Shown: piece by piece, positions 44,652 to 54,328 of the stretch | How positions within the stretch are numbered: position 1 is the stretch's first letter | Layout of the letters: every line of letters starts with the position of its first letter | Assembly (NCBI GenBank): GCA_030407315.1 | Contig: JALQPE010001896.1 | Location: 1-64,000 of the forward strand | DNA from: Asparagopsis taxiformis | Lineage: Eukaryota; Rhodophyta; Florideophyceae; Bonnemaisoniales; Bonnemaisoniaceae | Length of the DNA stretch: 64,000 nucleotides | Reading direction: 5' to 3' | The notes under the pieces: generated by a model | What the model saw: only the letters and a program-made list of their open reading frames with translations | Databases searched by the model: none | Told to the model about the DNA's origin: nothing | Position numbers and translations under genes: made by a program

Positions 44652-46442
44652 CTATCTATTGCTCCTATCGTACTTGTAATATTCGACGGTGTGGATGTGG
44701 TCCGTGAGGACGTCCTTCTCCGTCTTCAAGTAGATGTGGCCGCGCGTGGGCAGGCCATAGACTAACTTCTCGCCTGCAGGAAGATCTCCTCGGCTGAAGC
44801 CGACCCCGTAATGGTAAAGGTCACCGCGACCAACCAATACGGAATAGGGTGGCACCCAAAAGGTGAGAGGGGGAACCTTCCACATATCGGCGTCCGGATT
44901 GGCCAGGCATACATGACTATAAGGGGCAACTACTATAGAGAACCCATCGGCTCCGCTCGACATCATGAAATATGATGGAGACTTGGTAGGACTTCCAACA
45001 CTATTCGTCGCTACCTTGAAGTCCGTGTGCCCATCCTGGTCCGCAGCCCCATCTGCTGTAAGAAGCAGCCGCAATCCTGTCTTCGGGAAGAAGACAGGAT
45101 CCTCACCCTCCATTCCCAGCTTGAGAAACTCCGCACAAACACCAAGAGCAAGCTCTGCCACCAACTTGTTCTTGTACATCTCCAAATTCCCCTCCTCCAA
45201 CTTGTCGCACAACTCACGCCGCGGCAGAGAGAGGCGCCCACGACCACCATCGATGCGGTCCTTCGCATCACCCACGTTGTGGATGAACTGCCACGGCGAA
45301 GGATCGAAGCCGGGCTTTGCGAAAGCTGGCGGTTCGTCCTGTGGCTCCCTGTCGTCATCGTTAGAATCAGACTGCTGGGAGGGTTTTTCAACCTCCTCAA
45401 CCAGCGGGAACTGCCTAGCGAAGTGACCGAACAACTCATGCGTCGCATTACCAGCCGTGGACGATGCCAACAGGCCTTCCATAACAATAACCCCCCAAGT
45501 TTTCCAACAATGCCTTCTTCACCGCAAAATACCTGTCCACCACCGTATCCTCAGCACCCAGCGATGCAGCTGCCTGGAATGCTGCCGCCCTCATTTCCGC
45601 CCGAACCGTCTCCACCGTCGTACTTTCCATATAGTACTTCATCCGGCTGCCAGACGCAATTGCGCTGGGGAGAACGGCGGCCACATTCTCATCGACGATG
45701 CTGTCGGGAATGGGATTCTCCTGGGCGTCGTCGAACTGGAGAACCGGCTCCCGAGAGCGACCTCGGGAAGCCGACTTGGATTTCTTTGACGACGACTTCG
45801 AAGAAGTCTCACCGACTCGGAGGCTCGGAGCCTTCTCTTTTTGGTAGAGGGCTCGGGCGTCGCAGAAGCGGCTTCCAAGTTACGCTTCCCGAGGATGGAG
45901 TTTTCACCCGCATCCTCGGGGGCGCTCTCCAGCTCGACGACCTCCACAGCACCACCCGCCGTTCCACCACGACCGGAACGACTCGCTTGCAGGCGGGTAC
46001 TCCTTCTGGGCATCACTTTCCTCCCAGAAGTTTCCACTCCGGGCGGTGCAGAATCACTGAATTCAATGACATCTTCGTCAGGATCTGCACCGCCCTTCGC
46101 ACTGCTGCCCTCGACCACATTCTCGGGAGTAGGGCCCTCCGTCGAAATCCTCGCAACCGTCTTCTGTCCAACCCCACCGGATGGTGAAGGGACGAAACTG
46201 TCATCGCTGGAGCTTCCCGAACTGCTAGCAGATGCAGAACGGGAAGCTTCGACAGCGGGGGCCGGAGCAGCAGGGTGCTGCTCGGCAGCCGGAGTCGCAG
46301 GCTCAGGCTGCGAAGCCGGTGAGACCTGCTCCTGCGCGGCTTGGACAGGACGGTTGGGGGTACCAGTCCCGGCGTGGGAAACTGGACCAGAGCGTTCGCT
46401 GCCATCCTGGGGACCACGCGCAGTCGGCTTGACCGGGGTCAC
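44652..46442 (-). pseudogene. Fe(II)/2-oxoglutarate dioxygenase-like protein, decayed copy
   Basis: Homologous along its length to the intact protein at 49886-51175. The N-terminal disordered part is in one frame (46442-45760, beginning at a GTG). The SRMKYY block is in a second (around 45680-45490). The catalytic domain is in a third (45482-44652). The last switch coincides with a run of six C at about 45490. In the catalytic part the HTD motif, SPSYFMMSSGADGF, YSHVCL, PPYSVLV, DLYH and RGH are all kept, and the HTD-to-H spacing is exactly 72 residues as in the intact copy. The start GTGA overlaps the upstream ParB-like stop, mirroring the intact pair. Frame changes say the copy is probably inactive, or the assembly has errors in homopolymers. 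Confidence 0.75.
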
Positions 46443-48309
46443 CGCAGGGGAGGATGCCGAACGGCAGGGGTAGAGACAGGAACAGGGGCAACCTCGGAAT
46501 TGCTGGAAGATTCCAGTTGAGGTGGTGGGGGCAAAGGAATGGAGGATGAAGGGATGGGCAAGGAATTGGAAGAGGAAGGGATGGGGGCATCATCACCACA
46601 TGTGGCTGGGAGCGCAGCATGTGGGATGTCTGGGTACATCGCGTGAAAGCGTTTCCGCATTTGCATGTCGCGGTACCCAGTGACGCGCAGGAGCATTTTC
46701 CTGGCGTCCTTCCCGAAGACAGACTTCTTACGGGGAAAAATATTTTCGTAACTGTAACCATCGGGGGGGCCTTCCTTGGGACGGAAGTCTGCCCAGACCC
46801 CTTCTTGGGGACCATCTGAGCAAGAACTTCGACAACGCGCGAGCGAATGTCGAAGCTCTTGCTCGGGTCACCCCGGCTGGGAATTGACCCATCCAGCATC
46901 CTCAACACATCCGACACGTTCCAGTACTCGGCCACCTCCTGTACCCGAAGATTTCCAACAAACCAGCAATCCATTCCTGCCCAATGGTGCCAACCGAGTA
47001 CGGTTTCAGCCCGGCCGACCGACGGCTACAAGTGTAGCGCGCCGTCATCTCCAGGATGAAACACTTCTGCACATCCGGAGCACTCCTGAACGACCCATTG
47101 AACAACAAGTTCACCGTACAACCAGCCAGATCCTCGGTCGAAGAGAACTGCACGAACTCCGGCCTGTTCGGGATGCTCGACCAGTACTTGAAAGCAGGGC
47201 TTTCAATGGTCTTGAAACCTCGGGCGATGGAGACGTAGCGCATGAGCTGTCTCGGACGAATCCAGCTCAGCGCTTTCCGTTCTTTGATGTATTGAACGGT
47301 CGGCTCGATCTTCTTCTTTCCCAGGCGGTGGATATTGATGAACTCCATCACAGAGCACACATTGTCAGCAACTGTTACCTCGCTGACATTGTGGGTGTGG
47401 AAGTTCATCAGCCGTGAAAGCGGGAGTACTTCTTCGGAGCAGAAGACATCCCGGCCAAGCCGAGTCGGTGGGAGGAGAAAGTCGACTGGAATAGTTCCAA
47501 ATCGACGGTAAATGTCTGAACTTGACAAACTCCTCCCACTCTGGACTGTCCTTCGCAGGAGCAGGTCCAGCCGACTCGAGAATGGCCTTCAACGCGGTCA
47601 CTCGGTGAGATCCATCGACATATTGCAGTCGTACTTTTGCATTGGAATCAATCACCTCGCAGACGGACACGCGTGAAGCAATCACGGAAAATCCCTGAGT
47701 GAGAAACGTTTTCTTCAACTCATCAACGCGATGCGGCCTGACCACCCTGGACACGACTGCCGGAGGAGAAACATCCAGGGGGGAAATGAAGACTGGAATG
47801 TTTCGGCAGCTCTCCGGACTTATGTCGTAGTCCACATCCACCGGGATGGGCACTGTGCCAGGGTAGGCCAGCCTGGTGCTGCGGAGAGGCTTGTTCGGTA
47901 CGATGTCACGAGCGTTGTGATCATCGACCTTCTCCGCATCCTCTGCCAAGTCGCTGCCGGACGCGATGATCATGTCCGGAGCAGGCGAGCTGGGCAGAGG
48001 AGCACCAGATCCCTCGACGGCTGGCGCCGCTTCGGCAGATTGAGCCGGAAGCGGAGTTGCGGGAACGCCAGCGTCGATTGTCGGGACAACCGCGGGATCG
48101 GAAGCGGAAGGGGGGGAGGGGACGGGCTTAGGTGCTGGGCTGAGCTGGGTCAGCGCTGCAGCAGCTTCGCAAACGTCCATGGGGACAGGGGGGGCCAGAG
48201 AAGGAGAAGGAGAGGGAGAAGGAGAGGGAGAAGGAGTGGGAGAATCGTTGTCACGGCGGCTGGCAGAGCGCACCTGGCGGTCGAAAGCGTTGGGGGATTG
48301 TTGAGCCAT
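46439..48309 (-). pseudogene. ParB/Srx-like protein, decayed copy
   Basis: ATG at 48309 (MAQQSPNAFD). A Ser/Pro-rich disordered N-terminus is followed by a ParB-like domain with SRVVRPHRVDELKKTFLTQG and YVDGSHRVTAL (D232-R236). Frame changes occur near 47520 and 46950, after which VSEVTVADNVCSVMEFINIH, YVSIARGFKTIESPAFKYWS and MDCWFVGNLRVQEVAEYWNV continue in other frames. All of these blocks match the intact protein at 51166-53004. The last segment ends in a Pro/Ser-rich tail at 46439, whose TGA overlaps the GTG of the next gene. Confidence 0.75.
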
Positions 48310-48516
48310 TGTTTTGATGAGTGATTGACAAACGAAGAGTGAAAGATTGAGAAAGAGAGAAGAAGATCTGAACGACAAGCTGTTTTGCTGCGTAAGCTGA
48401 GTAAGATAGGCGAAACTCAGAGAACTGACATATTCCTATTAGTATACACCCTGGTAATGATATTCAGCGGTTGACCAATCCGAACCTTCCACATCACTTT
48501 TCGTTGTACGACAATT

Positions 48517-48838
48517 ACAGCTCAGGCAGTTTACCAAGGATCCTTACAGCAAAGCCATCGTTACGATGACTTTGCTGTAAGGAAACGTTTCATTACAGAG
48601 GCCAGGAATTTTTTTACCGGGTAAAGAAATCATGGCCACTGTAATGTTTTGTTTCCTGACAGCAAAGTCATCGTTACGATGACTTTGCTGTAAGAAAACG
48701 TTTTCATTACAGCGGCCAGGAATTTTTTTACCGGGTAAAGAAATCATGGCCACTGTAATGAAACCTTTCCTTACAGCAAAGTCATCGTAACGATGACTTT
48801 GCTGTAAGCATCCCTGGTAAACTGCTCCATCTGTAAGC
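48517..48838. repeat. Palindrome array 2 (three palindromes)
   Basis: Copies at 48544-48580 (one mismatch), 48659-48691 and 48771-48807. Between them lie hairpins with outer arms ATTACAG.GGCCA / TGGCC.CTGTAAT and inner palindrome TTTACCGGGTAAA, joined by GAAACGTTTC-type spacers. The whole array is framed by CAGTTTACC...CTTAC on one side and GTAAGC...GGTAAACTG on the other. Confidence 0.95.
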
Positions 48839-49384
48839 CGTTGGTCTCAACCCTCGCTCTCGTTTCTGTTGTCCTCCTTCATCATCTCCACCTACCTTCC
48901 CCCTACACACCACCTCTCTAATGTCACTCTACCCACCCTTTGGTGCATGAAATATTTTCTTACCACTGCCATAGTCTACACATACTGCTGCCTTCATACC
49001 TCTGCATGCCTACCCTTCAATCTTTCTTCCATCTTTCTCTACCGTGCTAGGCTTAGACCATGCTCTGTGCACATCTGACTTACTTAATATCATTGTATAG
49101 TTAGAAACTAGAATAATAATTACATCACTAGAGTACACTGCAAATGTTAGTAACTATGGTTGGTGTGGTACACAACACCCTACCTCCTTCATGAGTAAAC
49201 TTTGCGCACAGAACCGTTCAATACCAGGTAGTGCAGCCAGCGCAAACCAGGCTTGCACGACGCAGAGTGCTCCCCAGAGCCGTCAACAGTCGTCCAAACC
49301 ATCGTTGTACGATGTTCCCGGCTCCACACTTCCCTTCTCACCCTTCCCAGGGTGGGAGACGGACGAAACTCCCAACCGCTTACA
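48839..49384. other. Spacer between arrays 2 and 3
   Basis: Pyrimidine-rich, no supported gene. Its right end (49315-49405) is the inverted partner of 44147-44245. Confidence 0.5.
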
Positions 49385-49670
49385 GCCGAAGCCGTTTACC
49401 CGGGATGCTTACAGCAAAGTCATCGTTACGATGACTTTGCTGTAAGGAAAGGTTTGATTACAGTGGTGAGAAAATTTTACCGGGTAAAAAAATCAGCAAG
49501 AATTTTTTACCCGGTAAAAAATTGTGGCCGCTGTAATGATTTGATTTCTTACAGCAAAGTCATCGTTACGATGACTTTGCTGTAAGAAATCAAATCATTA
49601 CAGCAAAGTCATCGTAACGATGACTTTGCTGTCAGCACCCCAGCGAAACTGCATCATCTGTAAGCCTTCC
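49385..49670. repeat. Palindrome array 3 (three palindromes)
   Basis: Copies at 49409-49445, 49549-49585 and 49600-49632, with the TTTACCGGGTAAA and TTTACCCGGTAAA hairpins between the first two. Left frame CTTACAGCCGAAGCCGTTTA, right frame CTGTAAG at 49656-49662. Confidence 0.95.
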
Positions 49671-49885
49671 TCACCTCAATGTTGCAACCAAAGACGACTG
49701 CGATATTACCTTGTTCTATTCTAGTAGTGCCCACCATAGTTTCCTCCCCTTCTCATATTAAATTGAGTATTGTATATCTCCTGACCCGTCTACATACGCA
49801 AACGTCATGTACTAGCCTAACTTTCATCGTTTACTTGAAGGCGGCCTTGATGCCTGCCATAGAATGCTATTAAGAACTAATTTCA

Positions 49886-51175
49886 TCAGATATCTAAACG
49901 CTCCCAGTAGTTGACATTGAAGGGAGGCTGTAGCAACTTCTCCCTGGAAGTTCGCAGTGATAGATGGGACCGGATAGGATGCTGGTACCTCACCGAAGAA
50001 CGACCCTCCGCGAATCCCATTCCTCCGTGATACACGTCCGTTCGGCATACAAGCAGGGAATACGGTGGGATGCGCACGTTCGTCACTGGCACGCGGTACT
50101 TGTCTTTCGCTGGATGACTTAGGCACACATGGCTGAACTTGGCGATACGAATGATGAACCCATCCGCACCAGCAGCCATCATGAAATATGATGGCGAGTT
50201 GAGAGGACCAGTTCCAGTTCCCTCACGGACGGGAACATCGGTATGCATAAGTTGCTCCTGACTACCTTCTGCGGTCAAAATCAGACGAAGACCCGTTTCT
50301 GGAAAGACCACCGCTTCTTCTCTTCCAAACCCGAGCTTCAGGTTCTCCGCACAAATCGCCTTACCTAGCTCCAGAATCAGCTTGTTCCTGTACTGCCGCG
50401 CGCTTTCTTGCTCAAGGTCATCGCAGATGCTTTTCCGGTCCGTCTTGAATACACCAGTGCTGTCTTTCGGTCGAAGTGGTTTCCACGGGTTCTTCTGACT
50501 TGCACTTGAGCCACTTGTAGTACCTTGGAATGTGCTGGCCATCTGTGTGAATAACTCGTGCGTAGCTGCTCCCACTGTAGTAGAAGAGAAAATGTCTTGC
50601 AACACCACGTAACCAAGCTCGTCGATCATTCTTCTCTGGTAGCTGAAGTATTGTTGGCTTTCACAAGAACCGAGGGGACATACCAAAGTAGAGTAGCCTG
50701 CAGCTGCTTCCATTATCTCCGTCCGGATTGTATCAATGTCTTCTTCTGTGATATAATACTTCATTCTCGAGTTGGAAGGAACGCATAAAGGCAGCTTCTC
50801 AGGTATGTCCTCTGCGAATGTGCGGTCTGGAAGGGAGTTTTCTTGCTCGTCAGTGAAGAGTGGTGCTTCTTCTCCAGTCGTTCGTTCTCTTGCATTGACT
50901 CTACTCTTCTTTTCCCGGGGAGGCCCAATCTCAATGTTGTCATCCGGCGTATTGGGCTCAGAAAACTTCGCGCTAGTATCTTCCCTTCTTCGCTTCTTAA
51001 ACCTGGACTCGTTTTCATCGCCGCTTCCACCAGAACTCCTGCTTCTTCCCGAATTCTCCTTGTCCACTTCGGCCGGGCTAGTGCTGTAAGTTTCTGGTGT
51101 CCTGATTCGAAGTTTCAATATCACAGAGCGGTTCTGCGCATCTCCAGCTTGTTGTCCAGGCGTGTCTATGTCCAT
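49886..51175 (-). CDS. Candidate Fe(II)/2-oxoglutarate dioxygenase of a mobile element
   Basis: 429-residue ORF from the ATG at 51175. Residues 1-130 are charged, disordered and carry a nuclear-signal-like FKKRRRED. A helical block with NSRMKYYITEEDIDTIRTEI follows. The C-terminal ~130 residues have the double-stranded beta-helix pattern: H311-T312-D313; SPSYFMMAAGADGF; FSHVCL; IPPYSLLVCRTD; H383 in YHGGMGF; R402 in IRSHLSLR. An HxD pair, a distal His 72 residues on and an Arg 19 after it match the iron- and 2-oxoglutarate-binding set of AlkB/TET/phytanoyl-type oxygenases. The substrate is not known. Pairing with a ParB-like DNA-binding protein in the same mobile-element cluster as DNA methyltransferases suggests a nucleic acid base or histone methyl group. 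Its ATG lies inside the last codons of the upstream ORF. Confidence 0.72.
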   Translation of the reverse strand: MDIDTPGQQAGDAQNRSVILKLRIRTPETYSTSPAEVDKENSGRSRSSGGSGDENESRFKKRRREDTSAKFSEPNTPDDNIEIGPPREKKSRVNARERTTGEEAPLFTDEQENSLPDRTFAEDIPEKLPLCVPSNSRMKYYITEEDIDTIRTEIMEAAAGYSTLVCPLGSCESQQYFSYQRRMIDELGYVVLQDIFSSTTVGAATHELFTQMASTFQGTTSGSSASQKNPWKPLRPKDSTGVFKTDRKSICDDLEQESARQYRNKLILELGKAICAENLKLGFGREEAVVFPETGLRLILTAEGSQEQLMHTDVPVREGTGTGPLNSPSYFMMAAGADGFIIRIAKFSHVCLSHPAKDKYRVPVTNVRIPPYSLLVCRTDVYHGGMGFAEGRSSVRYQHPIRSHLSLRTSREKLLQPPFNVNYWERLDI

Positions 51176-53004
51176 GCGACCACTATTGTCCAAGTTGATA
51201 TCCAGACTTTGCGTATCGCCGCTTTGTTTCCTTCCCTGAGGAAGATCTTCTCTGACAATCCTTCCCGGCGAATTATCCCTGGCACGACTTTCCCGCTCTG
51301 CCCTTGAAGCTGAAAGACGTTCCTGTTCTTTTTGGAGAACAGCAAGACGTTCTGCTTCCCTCTTCTCAGCTGCTGCAAGACGCGTGGCAGGACGTTCCTG
51401 TCCTCCTCTTTTGCTGCGGCAGGACGGTCTTCTGCTTCTTTCGGGGTGCTCAGAGGTGCCTCTTCTATTGCTTTCGTCGCGACAGCAGGAATCACTTCTT
51501 CAGCCACCACATTTGGAGTAATTTCCTGTTCTTCCTCCACAACAGCAGAAACTTCCTGCTCTGCTTGGGCTTCGGCAGATACTCCTTCTTCTGCTTGAAC
51601 AGGACCAGAAGTTTCCACAGTTTCCTTCTCTGTAGAATTATTTCCCTGTTCTGCGGCAGTAGGTGCTTCTTCGTCTTCTGCTTTGGCGCCATCAACAAGT
51701 GCTTTTTCTATTTCTCCGGGGGTCATGCGATTCCGTTCCCTCTCCTCCTCCGCTTTCGTCTCCTGCATTGCCTTTGTCCCGGTAGCATATTCCAGTTTGT
51801 CGTAAAAACTGTTTGTAAACATCCCGTTCTTGGTTCTCAGACTGCTACTGTCTACCACGTCGTCATGAAAGTCGACAAGGACGAATACAATGCGCTCTCC
51901 AATGCGATGATCATTATCCCCGACCTCCTTCGCGTTTTCTGCTGCCAAATCCGTTCGCACGAATTCCTCCATCGTTGCAGAGTTCAACCACTTGCGGACG
52001 ACCTCTGCCATATCATAGATGGCCAACAGAGCCAGTAGCCAAGTGCGCATCGTGAACGGACTTCCGCTTCCGATATTTCTGACAAGTCCTCTCTTCCTCC
52101 TCATCCTTGTCCACGACGCTGTCATCTCGAGCACAAACCACTGGAACCACTCCTTATCGCGCGTCCCGCGTCCGTCCGTGCCATTGCGGAATATTGCGTT
52201 ATTGACAAGATCGAGCACGCACCCGTACATATCGGCAGAGTCAATTCGAGAAAAGTCCGGATCTCTTCCCTCGGTTCTTGCATCCTCGATTTCTCTGTTC
52301 CTATCCAAAGCATTGTAAACGCTAGGGATAGAGCTCCAGTACACGAAAGCAACGCTGTCTGTGCGATTGAACCCCTTCGCAATGTTGATGTACTGCCTAT
52401 ACGAGTTCTCCGAACGGTTCCTGTCGGACGGCAGAATATAGCTCACTTCTTTCAGAATAGGAATAAGCCGGACAACAGGAAGATCCATCTGGTTGGAAAA
52501 CCTGAGAAACTCTATGACCGCACACACATTGTCGGCAATGCTCACAGAAGCGACATCGTGAGTTTGTATATTGGCTTCGAGAGACAGTTTCAGAACCTCC
52601 AGCGCATCGAAAATTAGACGCCCGTTCGGCGCAATCAACTGTTGTACCCAAACCAATTCCAAGGAATCCCTGTTCTTTCCTGAGTACTTCTCCAGGCATA
52701 GTTGCAGAGCAGCTATGCGATGAGAGCCATCGATGCAGTAAAACTCGTCTCCTTCGTTATCTTCCATTTTGCAGACTGTAATCATAGTTCCAGTGGTAGA
52801 GAAACCTCTATCCATGAAAATGCTGGCCAGTTCGTTTACACGACCCGGTCGCACCAAACGGGAGGTCACTGTCGGAAATTTCACTTTGCGAGGATCAACT
52901 TGCACTTTAGAAGAGCTGTACTGAGCAATAGTGATGCTTTTCTCTTCAGCAGAAGGAGAATTGCTCTTCTCCGCTGTAGTATTCATGATACTATTGTCTC
53001 CCAT
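51166..53004 (-). CDS. ParB/Srx-like protein of a mobile element
   Basis: 612-residue ORF from the ATG at 53004 (MGDNSIMNTT; a second ATG at 52986). The ParB-like domain spans ~35-110 with TSRLVRPGRVNELASIFMDR and CIDGSHRIAAL (D92-R96). A conserved helical region (~130-370) follows with VSIADNVCAVIEFLRFSNQ, INIAKGFNRTDSVAFVYWSS and LVNNAIFRNGTDGRG. From ~430 the sequence is acidic and repetitive (EEEQEITPNVVAEE) and ends basic. The stop overlaps the next ORF (ATGGACATAG, start and stop sharing 10 nt), an arrangement usual for translation by termination-reinitiation and odd for a cellular eukaryotic gene pair. The same order and overlap recur at 44.7-48.3 kb. No ParA-type ATPase is seen nearby. 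Confidence 0.75.
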   Translation of the reverse strand: MGDNSIMNTTAEKSNSPSAEEKSITIAQYSSSKVQVDPRKVKFPTVTSRLVRPGRVNELASIFMDRGFSTTGTMITVCKMEDNEGDEFYCIDGSHRIAALQLCLEKYSGKNRDSLELVWVQQLIAPNGRLIFDALEVLKLSLEANIQTHDVASVSIADNVCAVIEFLRFSNQMDLPVVRLIPILKEVSYILPSDRNRSENSYRQYINIAKGFNRTDSVAFVYWSSIPSVYNALDRNREIEDARTEGRDPDFSRIDSADMYGCVLDLVNNAIFRNGTDGRGTRDKEWFQWFVLEMTASWTRMRRKRGLVRNIGSGSPFTMRTWLLALLAIYDMAEVVRKWLNSATMEEFVRTDLAAENAKEVGDNDHRIGERIVFVLVDFHDDVVDSSSLRTKNGMFTNSFYDKLEYATGTKAMQETKAEEERERNRMTPGEIEKALVDGAKAEDEEAPTAAEQGNNSTEKETVETSGPVQAEEGVSAEAQAEQEVSAVVEEEQEITPNVVAEEVIPAVATKAIEEAPLSTPKEAEDRPAAAKEEDRNVLPRVLQQLRRGKQNVLLFSKKNRNVFQLQGQSGKVVPGIIRREGLSEKIFLREGNKAAIRKVWISTWTIVVAWT

Positions 53005-53825
53005 TGTAATCCCTGCAATCTCAGTTCGTTCAATCGGTTCTCTGTTCAAATGTTGTGTAGACGATGAAATCCACAATTGTGGTACCTCCGAGTGCGCTTC
53101 CCGTCTCTCAGCTTCCTCTCATATACTGTCCGGACAAGACATTCCCTACCTACGTTCAGTCCTGATGAACCTTACGCTGCACCCGCTCAGCACCTCTGAC
53201 TCTACCTGATCCTGATACCTCCACAAAGCGTTTAGCCCTTTCCATCAATCTACACCTAATAGTATGTACCTCTAGCGCATATAATGCAATCGAACCCGTT
53301 TACCTCACCACGTCAATTATCATTCATATTCCAACAACCTATTTCATCCACACTCTCCACCTCGCTTCTTCTTCCGTACCATTGATTCCTATCAATCGAT
53401 TCTACGTGAGTTTTATACATTTACTACGATCCACCTCTCCTACAAGTCTGAAAAATTCATTTCTACACTAACTTTTGCTACTCACAAATAACGGTTCCCG
53501 TGCAGGCCACTGCTTGAATTTCTTCCTATTGGCGTACTCGGCTGCAAAGGATTCATAGACTATTTAAACGGTGATCATATAAATGGTTTTCAATGTGCTC
53601 CAATGGACAATACACCAAAGAACATCAATATGAATTCATTTCAACTACCTATTCACTACTGCGATTCAGTTTTCTTGCATACCAAATCTCATTGCGTTCC
53701 TACCCTAGTCGATTCAAAATGCTTCCTCTTCGTCAGTTGATCAATATTCCTTATTCCTTACAACGAGCAGGTCCTCTGGACATCCTAAAGTTGGTTACTT
53801 AACCTTAACTATCGATGAATTTGCT
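53005..53825. other. Upstream region of the ParB-like gene
   Basis: AT-rich, about 800 bases, no supported gene. It should hold the promoter of the ParB-dioxygenase pair, and array 4 begins at its far end. Confidence 0.4.
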
Positions 53826-54207
53826 GTAATGAAACGTTTTCTTACAGCAAAGTCATCGTTACGATGACTTTGCTGTAAGAAAAGAAAACATTACAGCAGC
53901 CATGATTTCTTTACCGGGTAAAAAAATTGTGGCCGCTGTAATGAAACGTTTTCTTACAGCAAAGTCATCGTTACGATGACTTTGCTGTAAGAAAGCAAAT
54001 CATTACAGCGGCCACAATTTTTTTACCCGGTAAAATTTCTTGCTGATTTTTACCCGGTAAAAAATTCTTCGGCCACTGCAAGGAAACGGTTCCTTACAGC
54101 AAATCATTACAGCTGCCAGGATTTTTTTACCCGGTAAAACATTCTTGGCCACTGTAATGGAAACGTTTTCTTACAGCAAAGTCATCGTAACGATGACTTT
54201 GCTGTAA
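53826..54207. repeat. Palindrome array 4 (three palindromes)
   Basis: Copies at 53841-53877, 53954-53990 and 54171-54207, plus a half site near 54092. Hairpins with TTTACCGGGTAAA, TTTACCCGGTAAA and GGCC arms fill the spaces. It lies 122 bases from the stop of the transposase gene. Confidence 0.95.
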
Positions 54208-54328
54208 GCATACCTCCCTCCATCCTCTCAGATCCTCTCCCCACTACTTTGCACCAATCCACCACCGCCCTAGAGTGTACAATTCATATGTGATGCATCT
54301 GGTTATTCATTTTATTCTTCCCTAAAAA

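Noticed and set aside
45027..46473. Plus-strand frames of 200-386 residues
   Set aside because: Antisense to the dioxygenase pseudogene, whose minus-strand blocks match the intact homolog.
51304..52038. 244-residue plus-strand frame rich in Phe and Cys
   Set aside because: Antisense to the acidic, repetitive tail of the ParB-like gene.
34447..53004. Bacterial contamination or a plasmid partition locus explaining the ParB genes
   Set aside because: No ParA, no ribosome-binding sites or bacterial operons; ParB is fused or paired with SET and eukaryote-style disordered regions and flanked by eukaryotic transposons.
44112..54207. Regularly spaced palindromes as a CRISPR-like array
   Set aside because: Spacers are themselves repeated hairpins, not unique; no cas genes; the genome is eukaryotic.
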